Notes: a model not told the origin generated them from the letters alone. A stretch of DNA of 64,000 nt from Hyphomicrobiales bacterium (GCA_900466475.1 UBMI01000016.1:115111-179110), one strand, 5' to 3'. Positions 8,618 through 16,956 are shown, counted from the stretch's first letter. Program-made: numbers and translations.

Positions 8618-9091
8618 TCAGCGCGCTTTCCATTCGGTATAGGAGCGCATGCCGAAAGCGGCATCCGGCTCGTCATCGAGCACGCTCAGGAATTCGATGG
8701 AGTGTCCGTCGGGATCGTTGAAATAGAGTGACAATGCCGGCATCCAACCGATGACGATCGGTTCGGTGACTGGCTCCCCGTGAAAGCCGTGTGGTGTCAG
8801 GCCCTTGCCAATCAGCAGCGCCGGCGCCTGCATCATTTCTTCCTGCGACAGGCGGAAGGCCAAGTGCAAGCGCATCTTCAAGGGGCCGGTGCCAGTTTCC
8901 CAGAGGCCGAGCATGGCGTTCCTCTTGCCGTTCACCCAGAAGAAGGCAATGCGGCGCTGGGGAAATTCGGCGGCGAACTCCAGGCCCAGAATATCGCGAT
9001 AGAAAGCAATGGAAGTCTTCAGATCGGCGACGGTGAGATGGGTTTCGTAGATGCCCTGGATTTGCGGTTTCGTGGCTGTGTCAGCAGACAT
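8618..9091 (-). CDS. VOC family protein (glyoxalase/bleomycin resistance-like)
   Basis: The 157-residue protein is one vicinal-oxygen-chelate domain pair: YETHLTVADLKTSIAFYRDI at residues 15-34 with a metal-ligand His, a second His in MRLHLAF, and YFNDPDGHSIEFLSV near the end with the final Glu. It is a probable metal-dependent enzyme or antibiotic-binding protein; the substrate is unknown. It is transcribed from a MerR-type promoter 30-60 bases upstream, which suggests induction by a thiol-reactive compound, metal or drug. trhO lies downstream on the same strand. Confidence 0.88.
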   Translation of the reverse strand: MSADTATKPQIQGIYETHLTVADLKTSIAFYRDILGLEFAAEFPQRRIAFFWVNGKRNAMLGLWETGTGPLKMRLHLAFRLSQEEMMQAPALLIGKGLTPHGFHGEPVTEPIVIGWMPALSLYFNDPDGHSIEFLSVLDDEPDAAFGMRSYTEWKAR

Positions 9092-9121
9092 ATCGTCCTC
9101 AGGAGGTTGATTGACCGACTG

Positions 9122-9152
9122 AGGCTAGGATCTCAACCAATGTTGAGGTCAA
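9122..9152 (-). promoter_or_regulatory. MerR-type promoter upstream of the VOC gene
   Basis: Read on the minus strand: -35 TTGACC (9152-9147), a 19-base spacer, then -10 TAGCCT (9127-9122). Inside the long spacer lies a perfect inverted repeat CTCAAC-N4-GTTGAG (9132-9147). A stretched 19-base spacer with a centred palindrome is the hallmark of promoters activated by MerR-family regulators. No MerR gene is in this window. Confidence 0.7.
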
Positions 9153-9165
9153 CAGGTGAAATGCA

Positions 9166-10074
9166 TCAATTGCGGATCGAGACCCAGAGGATCTCGAGAC
9201 GTTGTGCTTCGTCATCGGGATCATCACCGTACAGCGTTTCGGCGCTAAGCAGCGTTTCCCGCCGATCCTCCTGCTGACGAAAGATGATGGCATCCAGCAG
9301 ATGGGCGAGATCGTCGTTGCGGGTGAAGAGCTGCGGCTCTGCCTCAACGAGACCCGAAAGTACGGAGAGATCGTTGATGTGTCCGAGCCGTTCGACGAGG
9401 TCCTTGGCGAAGTCGCGTTTGGCCTTCATCGCACTCGGCCAGAGATCGCGCAGAAGCGCGTGGTAGAGGCGATAGTCGTAGGTGCGCTTGCGCAGTTCGT
9501 GAAAGTCATCGGCTGTCGCATCTTCATGACAGGCATCCAGCGCTTTTCTGGCGCGCGACGCCGTCCGGCGCCAGCTCTTTGCCAGCATTCGGGCATTCTT
9601 GCGATGGCTCTTGTCGAAGGTGATATCATCGAGTGCCGCGATCGCTTCCCGTAAAGCGTCGGCAGCGTCGTGCAGCCGTTGGTCGAGGCCGCTCTCAGCC
9701 TCCGCCATCCAGTCGCGCCGGGCCTCCAGGATAGAAACGATGCGATCGAGCGCCTCGGCTTCTTCCAGGTTGCGGGCATTGTCCTGCAGGTAACGCGCGG
9801 TATCGACGATCGCTGCGGCATCGCGGATGGTGGAGAGCGACCTTGCGGTCTCCCTCAACCGCGCGTTCTCTCGCTTCTGGAATTCCGGCACGTCACAGGA
9901 CACGAGGCGATAGAGCGAACGCAGCCGCTTGATGTTCTTGCGGAAAGCGTGAATCGCCTCATGGGCGCCTTCCGGCTGTTCTTGCAGAACGGTGATGGCA
10001 CGCGTGAGTTGCTCCTCGGCCGCGCTTCGGAACTCGTCGGTAAAATCGGCCTCAGGCCGTATGCGATAGCCCAT
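9166..10074 (-). CDS. CHAD domain protein
   Basis: The 302-residue protein is an all-helical CHAD domain rich in basic residues and conserved His: AIHAFRKNIKRLRSLYRLV near residue 40, and DFHELRKRTYDYRLYHALL in the second half. CHAD domains bind polyphosphate. ATG 10074 (MGYRIRPE) is chosen over the TTG at 10101. It overlaps the end of the upstream CYTH gene by 23 bases, so the two are co-transcribed and probably translationally coupled. In many bacteria CYTH and CHAD are fused in one protein; here they are separate. Confidence 0.88.
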   Translation of the reverse strand: MGYRIRPEADFTDEFRSAAEEQLTRAITVLQEQPEGAHEAIHAFRKNIKRLRSLYRLVSCDVPEFQKRENARLRETARSLSTIRDAAAIVDTARYLQDNARNLEEAEALDRIVSILEARRDWMAEAESGLDQRLHDAADALREAIAALDDITFDKSHRKNARMLAKSWRRTASRARKALDACHEDATADDFHELRKRTYDYRLYHALLRDLWPSAMKAKRDFAKDLVERLGHINDLSVLSGLVEAEPQLFTRNDDLAHLLDAIIFRQQEDRRETLLSAETLYGDDPDDEAQRLEILWVSIRN

Positions 10075-10540
10075 GCCTGTCGTGCTCGAATTCTGTAGCA
10101 AGCGCCTGATTGGAATAGCGGAAGTCGCCCGTCACTTCGCGGCCGAGCCAGGCGGGCAGGGGAGGATTGTCAGTTTCGGCCTGCATCTCGACTTCGGCGA
10201 TGACGAGGCCGCGATGGGCGCCGCCAAAGACATCGACTTCCCAGACGAAACCTTCATAGGGGACGCGGTAACGCGTCTTTTCGATGACGATGCCGATAGC
10301 GTTTTCCAGCAGTTCCTCGGCGTCGGAGACGGGGATTTCATACTCGAATTCGTCGCGGGTGAGGGTGCTGCGGCCGATCTTCATCGTCAGACGCGCAGTC
10401 TTCTCGTCAAGGATGCGAATTCGTACAGAGCGGTCGTCCATCGAGGCGACGTAGCCCTGCTTCAGGACCGATTTGGACTCGACAGCGGAGCGCCATGCTT
10501 CGCCGCGTACGAGGAACTTCCGTTCGATCTCTTTCGCCAT
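10052..10540 (-). CDS. CYTH domain protein (inorganic triphosphatase/ThiTPase family)
   Basis: The 162-residue single-domain protein begins with the defining CYTH motif EIERKFLV (E4, E6, K8), followed by alternating charged strands (RIRILDEKTARLTMK and TRYRVPYEGFVWEVDVF) that form the triphosphate tunnel. Members hydrolyse inorganic triphosphate or thiamine triphosphate, or make cAMP (class IV cyclase). The short stand-alone form with a CHAD partner points to triphosphate/polyphosphate metabolism. It is the first gene of a CYTH-CHAD pair, divergent from eda. Confidence 0.9.
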   Translation of the reverse strand: MAKEIERKFLVRGEAWRSAVESKSVLKQGYVASMDDRSVRIRILDEKTARLTMKIGRSTLTRDEFEYEIPVSDAEELLENAIGIVIEKTRYRVPYEGFVWEVDVFGGAHRGLVIAEVEMQAETDNPPLPAWLGREVTGDFRYSNQALATEFEHDRHGLSHTA

Positions 10541-10691
10541 ACGAATGAACCTTTTGTGACGGTCGGGGTACGCTACCCCAATTTATAGTGATTTAATACC
10601 CGTCTTGTCGCACGGGCTGGTTTTATCTCGACAAGCCCTTGTGAGGGCGTTATTCGAAAGCCGATTTCAATCGTTTAAGGGAACCGTGGCC

Positions 10692-11330
10692 ATGGGCGAG
10701 AAGACAGAGAAACTCCTTTCTATCCTGAAACTCCAGCCCGTCGTTCCAGTGCTGATCGTCGATGACGCCAAGTCGGCCGTATCGCTTGCCCGCGCACTCG
10801 TTGCAGGTGGTCTCAAGGCCATCGAGATCACCATGCGCACCCCGGCTGCTCTCGATGCCGTGCGCGCGGTCGCCGCTGAAGTGGAAGGTGCTGAAGTCGG
10901 CGCCGGCACGATCCTCAATGCTGCTCACTGGGAAGCCGCCGTGCAGGCTGGCTCCAAGTTCATCGTCAGCCCAGGCACGACCCAGGAGCTTCTGGATGCC
11001 GCAGCCGATTCACCGGTGCCGTTGCTGCCGGGCGCTGCGACGGCAAGCGAAGTCATGGCTTTGCGCGAAGAAGGCTATCAGGTGCTGAAGTTCTTCCCGG
11101 CCGAGCAGGCCGGCGGTGCTGCCTATCTGAAGGCGCTGTCGTCGCCGCTCGCCGGCACGTTCTTTTGCCCGACCGGCGGTATCTCGCTCAAGAATGCCAA
11201 TGACTATCTGTCGCTGCCGAACGTCATCTGCGTTGGCGGTTCATGGGTCGCGCCGAAGGAACTGGTTGCTGCTGGCGACTGGGCAGGCATTACCAAGCTT
11301 GCTTCCGAAGCTTTTGCGCTGAAGGGCTGA
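10692..11330 (+). CDS. eda: 2-dehydro-3-deoxy-phosphogluconate (KDPG) aldolase
   Basis: The 212-residue protein is of normal Eda length. It carries E45 and R49 in EITMRTP, the GAGT loop at 70-73, the phosphate-binding SPGTT, the Schiff-base Lys K133 in VLKFFPAE, and CPTGGIS. It cleaves KDPG to pyruvate and glyceraldehyde 3-phosphate in the Entner-Doudoroff pathway, the main sugar route in rhizobia, and may also act on 4-hydroxy-2-oxoglutarate. The frame extends upstream to 10605, but ATG 10692 has an AAGGGA site 9 bases before it and begins the conserved fold. A hairpin terminator follows. Confidence 0.95.
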   Translation: MGEKTEKLLSILKLQPVVPVLIVDDAKSAVSLARALVAGGLKAIEITMRTPAALDAVRAVAAEVEGAEVGAGTILNAAHWEAAVQAGSKFIVSPGTTQELLDAAADSPVPLLPGAATASEVMALREEGYQVLKFFPAEQAGGAAYLKALSSPLAGTFFCPTGGISLKNANDYLSLPNVICVGGSWVAPKELVAAGDWAGITKLASEAFALKG

Positions 11331-11371
11331 GTTATCGAGGCCGTCCGGTTTTGAAAGCTTGCAGGTTTTGA

Positions 11372-11396
11372 ACGAGGGTGGCCATGCCGCCCTCGT
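11372..11396 (+). terminator. Intrinsic terminator after eda
   Basis: An 11-base stem with one G-T pair (11372-11382 with 11386-11396) and a 3-base loop is followed by a short T-rich stretch. Confidence 0.65.
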
Positions 11397-11461
11397 TTGT
11401 ATTTCGGCAGTCGCAAACCTATGTTCTCCTTCAGCCTCTAAAACAGGGAGAAGCAGAGGAC

Positions 11462-12181
11462 ATGTTCGACGCGAAGAAACTACTCGACCAGTTTCTGGGA
11501 TCGCAGATCCCGGGTGTGGGCGGCAGCGTACGCGACCGTGCCGGCGACGCGATCCAGGTGGCGAAGGATAATCCATTAAAGACCGGTGCGCTTGCCGCTG
11601 TGCTTCTCGGTACCAAGACCGGCCGCAGTATCGCAGGCAATGCCGTTACCATCGGCGGTCTCGCAGCCATTGCGGGCCTCGGCTATCAGGCCTGGAAGAA
11701 CTATCAGGCAGGGCAGGCGCCTGCAGCACCCTCCGATGCGCCGACGGCAAACAATCCCGTTCTCTTGCCTCCGCCTGCAGAATCCGGCTTCGGTAAGGCC
11801 TCACCAGCGACCAGCAATGAGTTCGTGCTCGTCCTCATCCGCGCCATGATCGCTGCCGCCAAGGCCGACGGTCATATCGACGATGCGGAACGCGTCCTCA
11901 TCATGGACAAGGTCAAGGCCGCCGACGTCAGCGGCGAGGCGGCGAGCTTCATCGAACGTGAGCTTTCGGAGCCGACCGATATCGATGCGCTTGTCGCTGC
12001 GGCGGTGACGGAGGAGCAGAAAGTCGAGCTCTACACCGCCTCGCGCCTGACGATCGAGCCGGATTCACGGGCCGAACGCGGCTATCTCGATCTGCTTGCG
12101 GGCCGGCTTGGCCTGCCCGATCAGCTGGTCGATCACATCGAAGCGACGGTTTCATCTGCCAAGGTCACTCTCTCGCAGTGA
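11462..12181 (+). CDS. TerB-like (DUF533) protein
   Basis: The 239-residue protein has an N-terminal amphipathic part, a Gly/Ala-rich hydrophobic stretch (residues about 42-72: LAAVLLGTK...GLAAIAGLGYQA, middle omitted), a Pro/Ala-rich linker, then a TerB-like helical domain from about 118 with LIRAMIAAAKADGHIDDAERVLI. TerB domains occur in tellurite and stress-response systems and often bind metals. ATG 11462 is used because it follows a purine-rich GAGG-type site; the longer frame starts inside the eda terminator. It is separate from the TelA/TerD cluster at 29570, so a functional link is only a possibility. Confidence 0.82.
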   Translation: MFDAKKLLDQFLGSQIPGVGGSVRDRAGDAIQVAKDNPLKTGALAAVLLGTKTGRSIAGNAVTIGGLAAIAGLGYQAWKNYQAGQAPAAPSDAPTANNPVLLPPPAESGFGKASPATSNEFVLVLIRAMIAAAKADGHIDDAERVLIMDKVKAADVSGEAASFIERELSEPTDIDALVAAAVTEEQKVELYTASRLTIEPDSRAERGYLDLLAGRLGLPDQLVDHIEATVSSAKVTLSQ

Positions 12182-12280
12182 TCCCGGGAGCTCGCAGCAA
12201 TCTGCGGGTCCGGTGACGTCAGGGCCGGTTGCCTTTGCGAGGCGGCTGGCCTATCCACTCCCGGACAAGAGGAGTGACCC

Positions 12281-12493
12281 ATGGCCATGAGCCCGGAAAG
12301 CCGTTCGCAGGCGATTGCAGCCGCTATCATTCTGGTTTCTGCGGGGCTGGTGATCTATTTCCTGCCGACCATCGTGCTGTGGATCGGCAGTTTTTCGCCG
12401 ATATTGGCAGTCATCGTCGGCGTCTGCCTGCTAATGTGTTTCTTCGGCATATTCTGGCTGCGGGCACGCTACCAGCGCAGCAGAAAGCCGTGA
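12281..12493 (+). CDS. Small two-helix membrane protein
   Basis: The 70-residue protein has two hydrophobic helices (residues about 11-33 and 39-60) and a basic end (RARYQRSRKP). A good ribosome site (AAGAGGAG) lies about 8 bases before ATG 12281, which supports real translation. It is not a recognised family. It follows the TerB-like gene by 99 bases on the same strand and ends two bases before the convergent NicO gene. Confidence 0.6.
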   Translation: MAMSPESRSQAIAAAIILVSAGLVIYFLPTIVLWIGSFSPILAVIVGVCLLMCFFGIFWLRARYQRSRKP

Positions 12494-12495
12494 GA

Positions 12496-13566
12496 CTATC
12501 CCTGCAGGGAGGCTCCGAGCAACAATATACCCATCAGGATCACAAGAAGCGCGCCTGCTATCTCGATCGTATTGCCGATCCAGATTGAGGCGGACGAACC
12601 ACGGCCGGAGAGGCGTACGGCCGTGCTCTTGGCCGTCACGGCGAGCGTGGCAAGAATCGCAACGGTAATGGCGGTGCCAAGCGACATAGCGACGACCGAG
12701 AGCACGCCGCCAAGATAAAGCCCGTTCAACAGCGAGAAGGTCATGACCAGCAATGCGCCGGAGCAGGGGCGTAAGCCCACGGCGATAACGGCAGACCACG
12801 CCTCACGGGCGCTGAACTTGTCGCCGCTGACCAGCGAGGGGTCGGGCAGGTGCGAATTGCCGCAGGTCTCGCAGACCATGCCCGGCACGTAGGTATGGCC
12901 TGGGTCCACGGCCTGCGCCTTGCCGTTGAAGCTGAAACTGGCGCTCTGGCGTTCGCTCGCATTGTCCTTCCAGTCCAGCATCATGCTGACGGGCCCCGCC
13001 GGCGTTGCCATGAGCCGGCGACGCGGCAGTTGGCCAGCCATCGAGCGTAGCTTGCGGAAAAGCAGCCAGCAGCCAAAAAGGATGACCATCACGAAGCTTG
13101 CGATTTCCATGGCCTGTGTTGCCATGGTCAGCGTGATGCCGGTGCCGCGCAGCACCAGCCACGCGGCTCCGACGAGTGCGACGGCCATGACGCCCTGGAC
13201 GAAGGCTGAGATGAAGGAAATGACGACGCCACGTCGAAGCTCGACTTCGTTGGCGATCATGTAGGATGAGATGACCGCCTTGCCGTGGCCCGGGCCGGCG
13301 GCATGAAACACGCCATAGGCGAAAGAAAGACCGATCAGCGAGGATAGTTGCCAGGGGTCTTCGCGCATGGCTTTCAGTGCGCCGGTCAGCGCGCGATAGA
13401 AGGCTTGCTGCTCGTAGTTCACGTACAGGAAAAGAGGTGCCAGCGGCCCGCCTGTCGGCTGGAAGCTCGGCTCCGCCGTGCCGATGCCAAGCGGTGATTG
13501 CGCATGGGCGGCAGTGGCCACGACGGCGAGCGCAAGCAGGGCAAGGGGCAGGCGCTTTATCAGCAT
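12496..13566 (-). CDS. NicO/RcnA family nickel-cobalt transporter
   Basis: The 356-residue protein has a signal-like N-terminus (ending AAHAQS) and about six membrane helices. The family motif GVFHAAGPGHGKAVISSYMI lies at about 85-105, and a second Pro/Cys-containing motif GLRPCSGALLVM lies in the C-terminal half. A soluble loop between them holds CETCGNSHLPDPS. RcnA/NicO proteins export Ni or Co, or act in uptake. The start overlaps the end of the DUF1007 gene by 7 bases, so the two are made together; DUF1007 is the usual periplasmic partner. The metal is not certain. Confidence 0.88.
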   Translation of the reverse strand: MLIKRLPLALLALAVVATAAHAQSPLGIGTAEPSFQPTGGPLAPLFLYVNYEQQAFYRALTGALKAMREDPWQLSSLIGLSFAYGVFHAAGPGHGKAVISSYMIANEVELRRGVVISFISAFVQGVMAVALVGAAWLVLRGTGITLTMATQAMEIASFVMVILFGCWLLFRKLRSMAGQLPRRRLMATPAGPVSMMLDWKDNASERQSASFSFNGKAQAVDPGHTYVPGMVCETCGNSHLPDPSLVSGDKFSAREAWSAVIAVGLRPCSGALLVMTFSLLNGLYLGGVLSVVAMSLGTAITVAILATLAVTAKSTAVRLSGRGSSASIWIGNTIEIAGALLVILMGILLLGASLQG

Positions 13567-14201
13567 GTGACCTCCAGCCGTGTGGCGAAGAGCTTCGACA
13601 TATTGGTGCCGGTTGGATCGTTGAAGAAAGCGTCGGTCAGCGACTGCTTGTTTTCCGAAATTACCTCGTCTGCGTCCGGGCGCACGACCGCGTGTTTGCA
13701 GGTCTTGAAGCCGTCGCCGACCACGGCGAGTTCGTTGTCGGTCGGGAAGTCGATCGAGGTATAGAGCGTCGGATCATAGACGCCGAAAGTCAGCTTGCCT
13801 TTCAGCGGCATCTTCTCCACCGGTTTGACGGCGAAGAACATCAGCAGCTGCCCTTCCTTGTAGTCGACATGGATGATTTCGGGCTTTTCGACTTTTATGT
13901 TTTTCCCATCGATCGTCAGGTTCATGTAATAGTCGTAATCCGCAAGCGAATCCCGAACGGTCTTGCCCACTTCGGCAAGCTCGTTCGGCTCCAGCTTCAG
14001 ATCGGTATTCTTGTCGAAGTCCATGACGACGGAGGAGGAGAAGACCTCGTCGAAGCGCCAGACGTTGCGCAACTCCTGAATGCTGCCGTCAGGGGCTGCG
14101 ACAACCTCGAGCCTTGCTTCCACGAAAATATGCGGATGGGCGAAGGCGGTGGCGGGGGCCAGTGACAAAAGCCCAGCCGTCAATAGTGTCGATCGTTTCA
14201 T
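13560..14201 (-). CDS. DUF1007 periplasmic protein, partner of NicO transporter
   Basis: The 213-residue protein has a clear signal peptide ending AFA, followed at once by mature N-terminus HPHIFVEARLEV. This is typical of DUF1007, where the terminal His residues could bind a metal. The rest is beta-rich. It is the first gene of a two-gene operon with the NicO permease. A perfect inverted repeat lies 31 bases upstream. Likely role: periplasmic metal delivery or sensing for the transporter (inference). Confidence 0.85.
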   Translation of the reverse strand: MKRSTLLTAGLLSLAPATAFAHPHIFVEARLEVVAAPDGSIQELRNVWRFDEVFSSSVVMDFDKNTDLKLEPNELAEVGKTVRDSLADYDYYMNLTIDGKNIKVEKPEIIHVDYKEGQLLMFFAVKPVEKMPLKGKLTFGVYDPTLYTSIDFPTDNELAVVGDGFKTCKHAVVRPDADEVISENKQSLTDAFFNDPTGTNMSKLFATRLEVTC

Positions 14202-14231
14202 GCTGCCCCGCTGCCCTGTTCGGTTGGGGTG

Positions 14232-14249
14232 ATTTTCTCACCAGAAAAT
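14232..14249. promoter_or_regulatory. Inverted repeat ATTTTCT-N4-AGAAAAT upstream of DUF1007-nicO
   Basis: Seven-base perfect arms around CACC lie between the LysR stop and the DUF1007 start. The AT-rich arms and lack of a T-run argue for a protein-binding site rather than a terminator. The regulator is unknown; a metal-responsive repressor would fit the genes. Confidence 0.45.
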
Positions 14250-14302
14250 GGGACGGAATTGGGACCGGACCTGCGACGCTTGGGCACGTCCATCCACTGA
14301 GG

Positions 14303-15196
14303 TCAGGGATGTTTCTTGAACCAATTAGAGAGGTAGTCGACGAAGATCCTGACCTTTGCCGGCAGATAGCGCCGGTGGGGATAGACGGCATAGATGCCAC
14401 GGTCAGTCGGAATATAGTCATTGAACAAGGTCACCAGCCTGCCGTCCTCGATCGGTTTGCGAGCGATGAAGTCTGGAATCAGCGCAATACCGATCCCCGA
14501 CAGCGCGGCGCGCAATGTCGCGTGCGGGCTGTTGACTTCCATCGGGCCGGAAACTGCGACCGCAAAGGAGGTGCTGTCGGGATTGTAGAAGCGGATGCTT
14601 GCCTGGTTGCGGGAATTGGTATCGACGATGAAGGGCACGTTGGAGATATCGCTCGGGTGCTCGATATTGGGGTAGCGTTCGAGGAATTCCGGGGTGGCGC
14701 AGATATGGACGCGGAAATCGGAGATTTTGCGGGCAATCATACCCGAATCTTCGAGTTTGGTGACGCGGACGGCGACGTCGAAGCCTTCCTCGATCAGGTC
14801 GACGAAACGGTCGTCGGCGGCGATCTCCAGTTGCAGGTTCGGATTCTCCTTGGCGAAATCGATGAGGGACTGTCCGACATCGGCATCGACGAAAGTGCGT
14901 GGCACGGAAACCTTGAGGCGCCCCTTCAGCTGCGCGTTGTTCTCGCGCACGAGATCGGCGAGGTTGTCGATCTCCTTCAGGATGTCGGACGCGGTGCGAT
15001 AATAGGTATGGCCGGCCTCGGTCATGGAGAATTGCCGGGTGGTGCGATTCAGCAGAAGCGCGCCGAGCTCATCCTCCAGTTCACGCACGTATTTCGAGAG
15101 CAGCGCCTTGGAGCGCCCGGTACGACGCGCCGCGGCTGAAAAGCCTTCTGCTTCAACAACATCGATGAAGGCACGTATGCGGGTCAGGGTGTCCAT
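14303..15196 (-). CDS. LysR family transcriptional regulator
   Basis: The 297-residue protein begins MDTLTRIRAFIDVVEAEGFS, with the LysR winged HTH at about 18-60 (AAARRTGRSKALLSKYVREL) and a periplasmic-binding-like effector domain to the end. ATG 15196 follows a GGAGG site; the longer frame to 15334 runs through the promoter region and is rejected. It is divergent from the decarboxylase gene across 530 bases and is upstream of, and in line with, DUF1007-nicO. Target genes are unknown. Confidence 0.9.
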   Translation of the reverse strand: MDTLTRIRAFIDVVEAEGFSAAARRTGRSKALLSKYVRELEDELGALLLNRTTRQFSMTEAGHTYYRTASDILKEIDNLADLVRENNAQLKGRLKVSVPRTFVDADVGQSLIDFAKENPNLQLEIAADDRFVDLIEEGFDVAVRVTKLEDSGMIARKISDFRVHICATPEFLERYPNIEHPSDISNVPFIVDTNSRNQASIRFYNPDSTSFAVAVSGPMEVNSPHATLRAALSGIGIALIPDFIARKPIEDGRLVTLFNDYIPTDRGIYAVYPHRRYLPAKVRIFVDYLSNWFKKHP

Positions 15197-15726
15197 GGGC
15201 GGTCCTCCAAATCTGTTGAATGAGGTTGAACAAATTGTCCTTAATCGTTCAATTATTTTTTTGGGCCGCTGGGCAAAATTTCTCTTGATTGTGAAGGCGA
15301 ATATTCTTATTTCCCACTCAGCCCAAAGTCGCACGTGCCCATGGGTGTCCGCCGAACCCTCGAATTGGTGAGGAAATCGGTAAGGTACCTGGAATTAACC
15401 CCTCCAGTCGCTATTCCGGCCAACCGGAAAATGCGAGGACGCCTGAAGCAACGACGGTGCGGGCCTTTTTGTTCTCTCCCTGCTTTCCATCAGCGGGGGT
15501 TACTGAAGAGGCACACCTTCATTGCCGGAAGTGCGGCAGGGATATTCCCTCCAATCCATGGCAGACAAAGCCGAACCCATACCGCATTCGCGGCGTTGGT
15601 TCACTATCCGCGCATCAAGCGCCGTCAAGGATCCGGGGTCTCCACCGGCTGGTTCCTGAGCGGTTCTTGCATGCCCTTTGTCCTCCGGTTGACGCCGGAG
15701 CTCTGGAATTGGAAGAGGGAATCGAT
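15197..15726 (+). other. Long leader/intergenic region before the ornithine decarboxylase gene (speF-type RNA candidate)
   Basis: These 530 bases contain no convincing protein gene. They hold a strong hairpin (TTCCGG-CCAA-CCGGAA, 15414-15429, flanked by TCGC/GCGA), a T-run at 15465-15469, and a second hairpin CTCCGG-N6-CCGGAG just before the start. Alphaproteobacterial ornithine decarboxylase genes are known to carry a conserved structured speF leader RNA (Corbino et al. motif set; Rfam speF); position and size fit. I cannot verify the consensus by eye. A small open frame ends in ATGA overlap with the decarboxylase start. Confidence 0.5.
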
Positions 15727-15730
15727 ATGA
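15671..15730 (+). CDS. Possible leader peptide overlapping the decarboxylase start
   Basis: A 19-codon frame from ATG 15671 (MPFVLRLTPELWNWKRESI) has its TGA stop overlapping ATG 15727 as ATGA. The same frame is open much further upstream, from 15335. No strong ribosome site precedes 15671. Enterobacterial speF is controlled by an ornithine-sensing leader peptide, so a translated upstream frame here is plausible but unproven. Confidence 0.25.
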   Translation: MPFVLRLTPELWNWKRESI

Positions 15731-16860
15731 CCACCCAGCGCATCCGCGACTTTCTCGCAACCCGACGTCCCGACGGTCCCTGCCTCGTGGTTGACCTCGA
15801 CGTCGTCAAAGACAATTTCCACGCCTTCCGTCACGCCATGCCGGACAGTGCGATCTACTACGCTGTCAAGGCAAACCCGGCTCCGGAAGTCCTGAAGCTG
15901 CTCGCAGGCCTAGGCTCCAACTTCGATTGCGCGTCCGTCGCGGAAATCGAAATGGCGCTCGAAGCCGGTGCGACCGCAGCCCGTATCTCCTACGGCAACA
16001 CGATCAAGAAGGAACGCGACGTTGCCCGTGCGCATGCACTCGGCGTCAGCCTCTTCGCGGTCGACAGCCATGAAGAAGTCGAGAAGATTTCCCGTGCTGC
16101 TCCGGGCGCGCGCGTTTTCTGCCGCGTTCTGACCGATGGTGAAGGTGCTGAATGGCCGCTGTCGCGCAAGTTCGGCTGCGTTCCGCAGATGGCCGTCGAC
16201 GTTCTCGTCTACGCTCATCAGCTCGGCCTGCAGTCTTACGGCGTGTCGTTCCATGTCGGCTCGCAGATGACCAAGGTCGATGCCTGGGATTCAGCTCTGG
16301 CCGATGCCAAGCGCGTCTTCGTCCAGCTTGCCAAGCAGGGTATCCACCTGCAGATGGTCAACATGGGCGGCGGCTTCCCGACCAAGTACCTGCGCGACGT
16401 TCCGTCGGCAGAAGCTTACGGCAAGTCGATCTACCAGGCGCTGCGCACGCATTTCGGCAACCAGATCCCGCAGACGATCATCGAGCCGGGCCGTGGCATG
16501 GTCGGCAATGCAGGCGTGATCAAGGCTGAAGTCGTTCTGATTTCGAAGAAGTCTGACAATGACGACGCTCGCTGGGTCTTCCTCGACATCGGCAAGTTCG
16601 GCGGTCTCGCCGAAACCATGGACGAGGCCATCCGCTACCCGATCCGCACCGAGCGTGACGGCGACGAGATGGAGCCCTGCGTGATCGCCGGCCCGACCTG
16701 CGACTCGGCCGACGTGCTGTACGAAAAGAACCTCTATCCGCTGCCAATGTCTCTGACGATCGGCGACGAGGTTCTGATCGAAGGCACCGGCGCTTACACG
16801 ACGACCTACTCGGCGGTCGCTTTCAACGGCTTCGAGCCGCTGAAGGCCTACGTCATCTAA
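15727..16860 (+). CDS. Ornithine/lysine decarboxylase, PLP fold type III
   Basis: The 377-residue protein matches the eukaryote-like ODC/alanine-racemase fold. It has PLP Lys K48 in YYAVKANP, H176 in GVSFHVGSQ, the EPGR phosphate loop at 253-256, and the catalytic Cys C325 in GPTCDSADVLYE. It makes putrescine from ornithine, and possibly cadaverine from lysine, for polyamine (homospermidine) synthesis. ATG 15727 is chosen over the frame opening at 15457, since it follows GGAAGAGGGA and begins the conserved fold. The long structured leader points to post-transcriptional control. A GNAT gene follows after 96 bases. Confidence 0.93.
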   Translation: MTTQRIRDFLATRRPDGPCLVVDLDVVKDNFHAFRHAMPDSAIYYAVKANPAPEVLKLLAGLGSNFDCASVAEIEMALEAGATAARISYGNTIKKERDVARAHALGVSLFAVDSHEEVEKISRAAPGARVFCRVLTDGEGAEWPLSRKFGCVPQMAVDVLVYAHQLGLQSYGVSFHVGSQMTKVDAWDSALADAKRVFVQLAKQGIHLQMVNMGGGFPTKYLRDVPSAEAYGKSIYQALRTHFGNQIPQTIIEPGRGMVGNAGVIKAEVVLISKKSDNDDARWVFLDIGKFGGLAETMDEAIRYPIRTERDGDEMEPCVIAGPTCDSADVLYEKNLYPLPMSLTIGDEVLIEGTGAYTTTYSAVAFNGFEPLKAYVI

Positions 16861-16956
16861 GGTCTTGTTTCCGCCAGCCCCGTGACCAGCCGGGGCGGCA
16901 AATTCACAATTCTCCGAAGTCACCGCTGATAACGGTATTGGGTACGGGAGGCCAAG

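Noticed and set aside
14114..15139. 341-codon plus-strand frame opposite the LysR gene
   Set aside because: It is a shadow; the LysR HTH and effector domain are on the minus strand with a good ribosome site.
15455..15470. Intrinsic attenuator at the T-run inside the decarboxylase leader
   Set aside because: The stem before the T-run (GCCTG/CGGGC) is only five base pairs with a G-T pair and a long loop, too weak to call.
16871..16898. Terminator after the ornithine decarboxylase gene
   Set aside because: A GC-rich hairpin is present, but no T-run follows; read-through into the GNAT gene is more likely.
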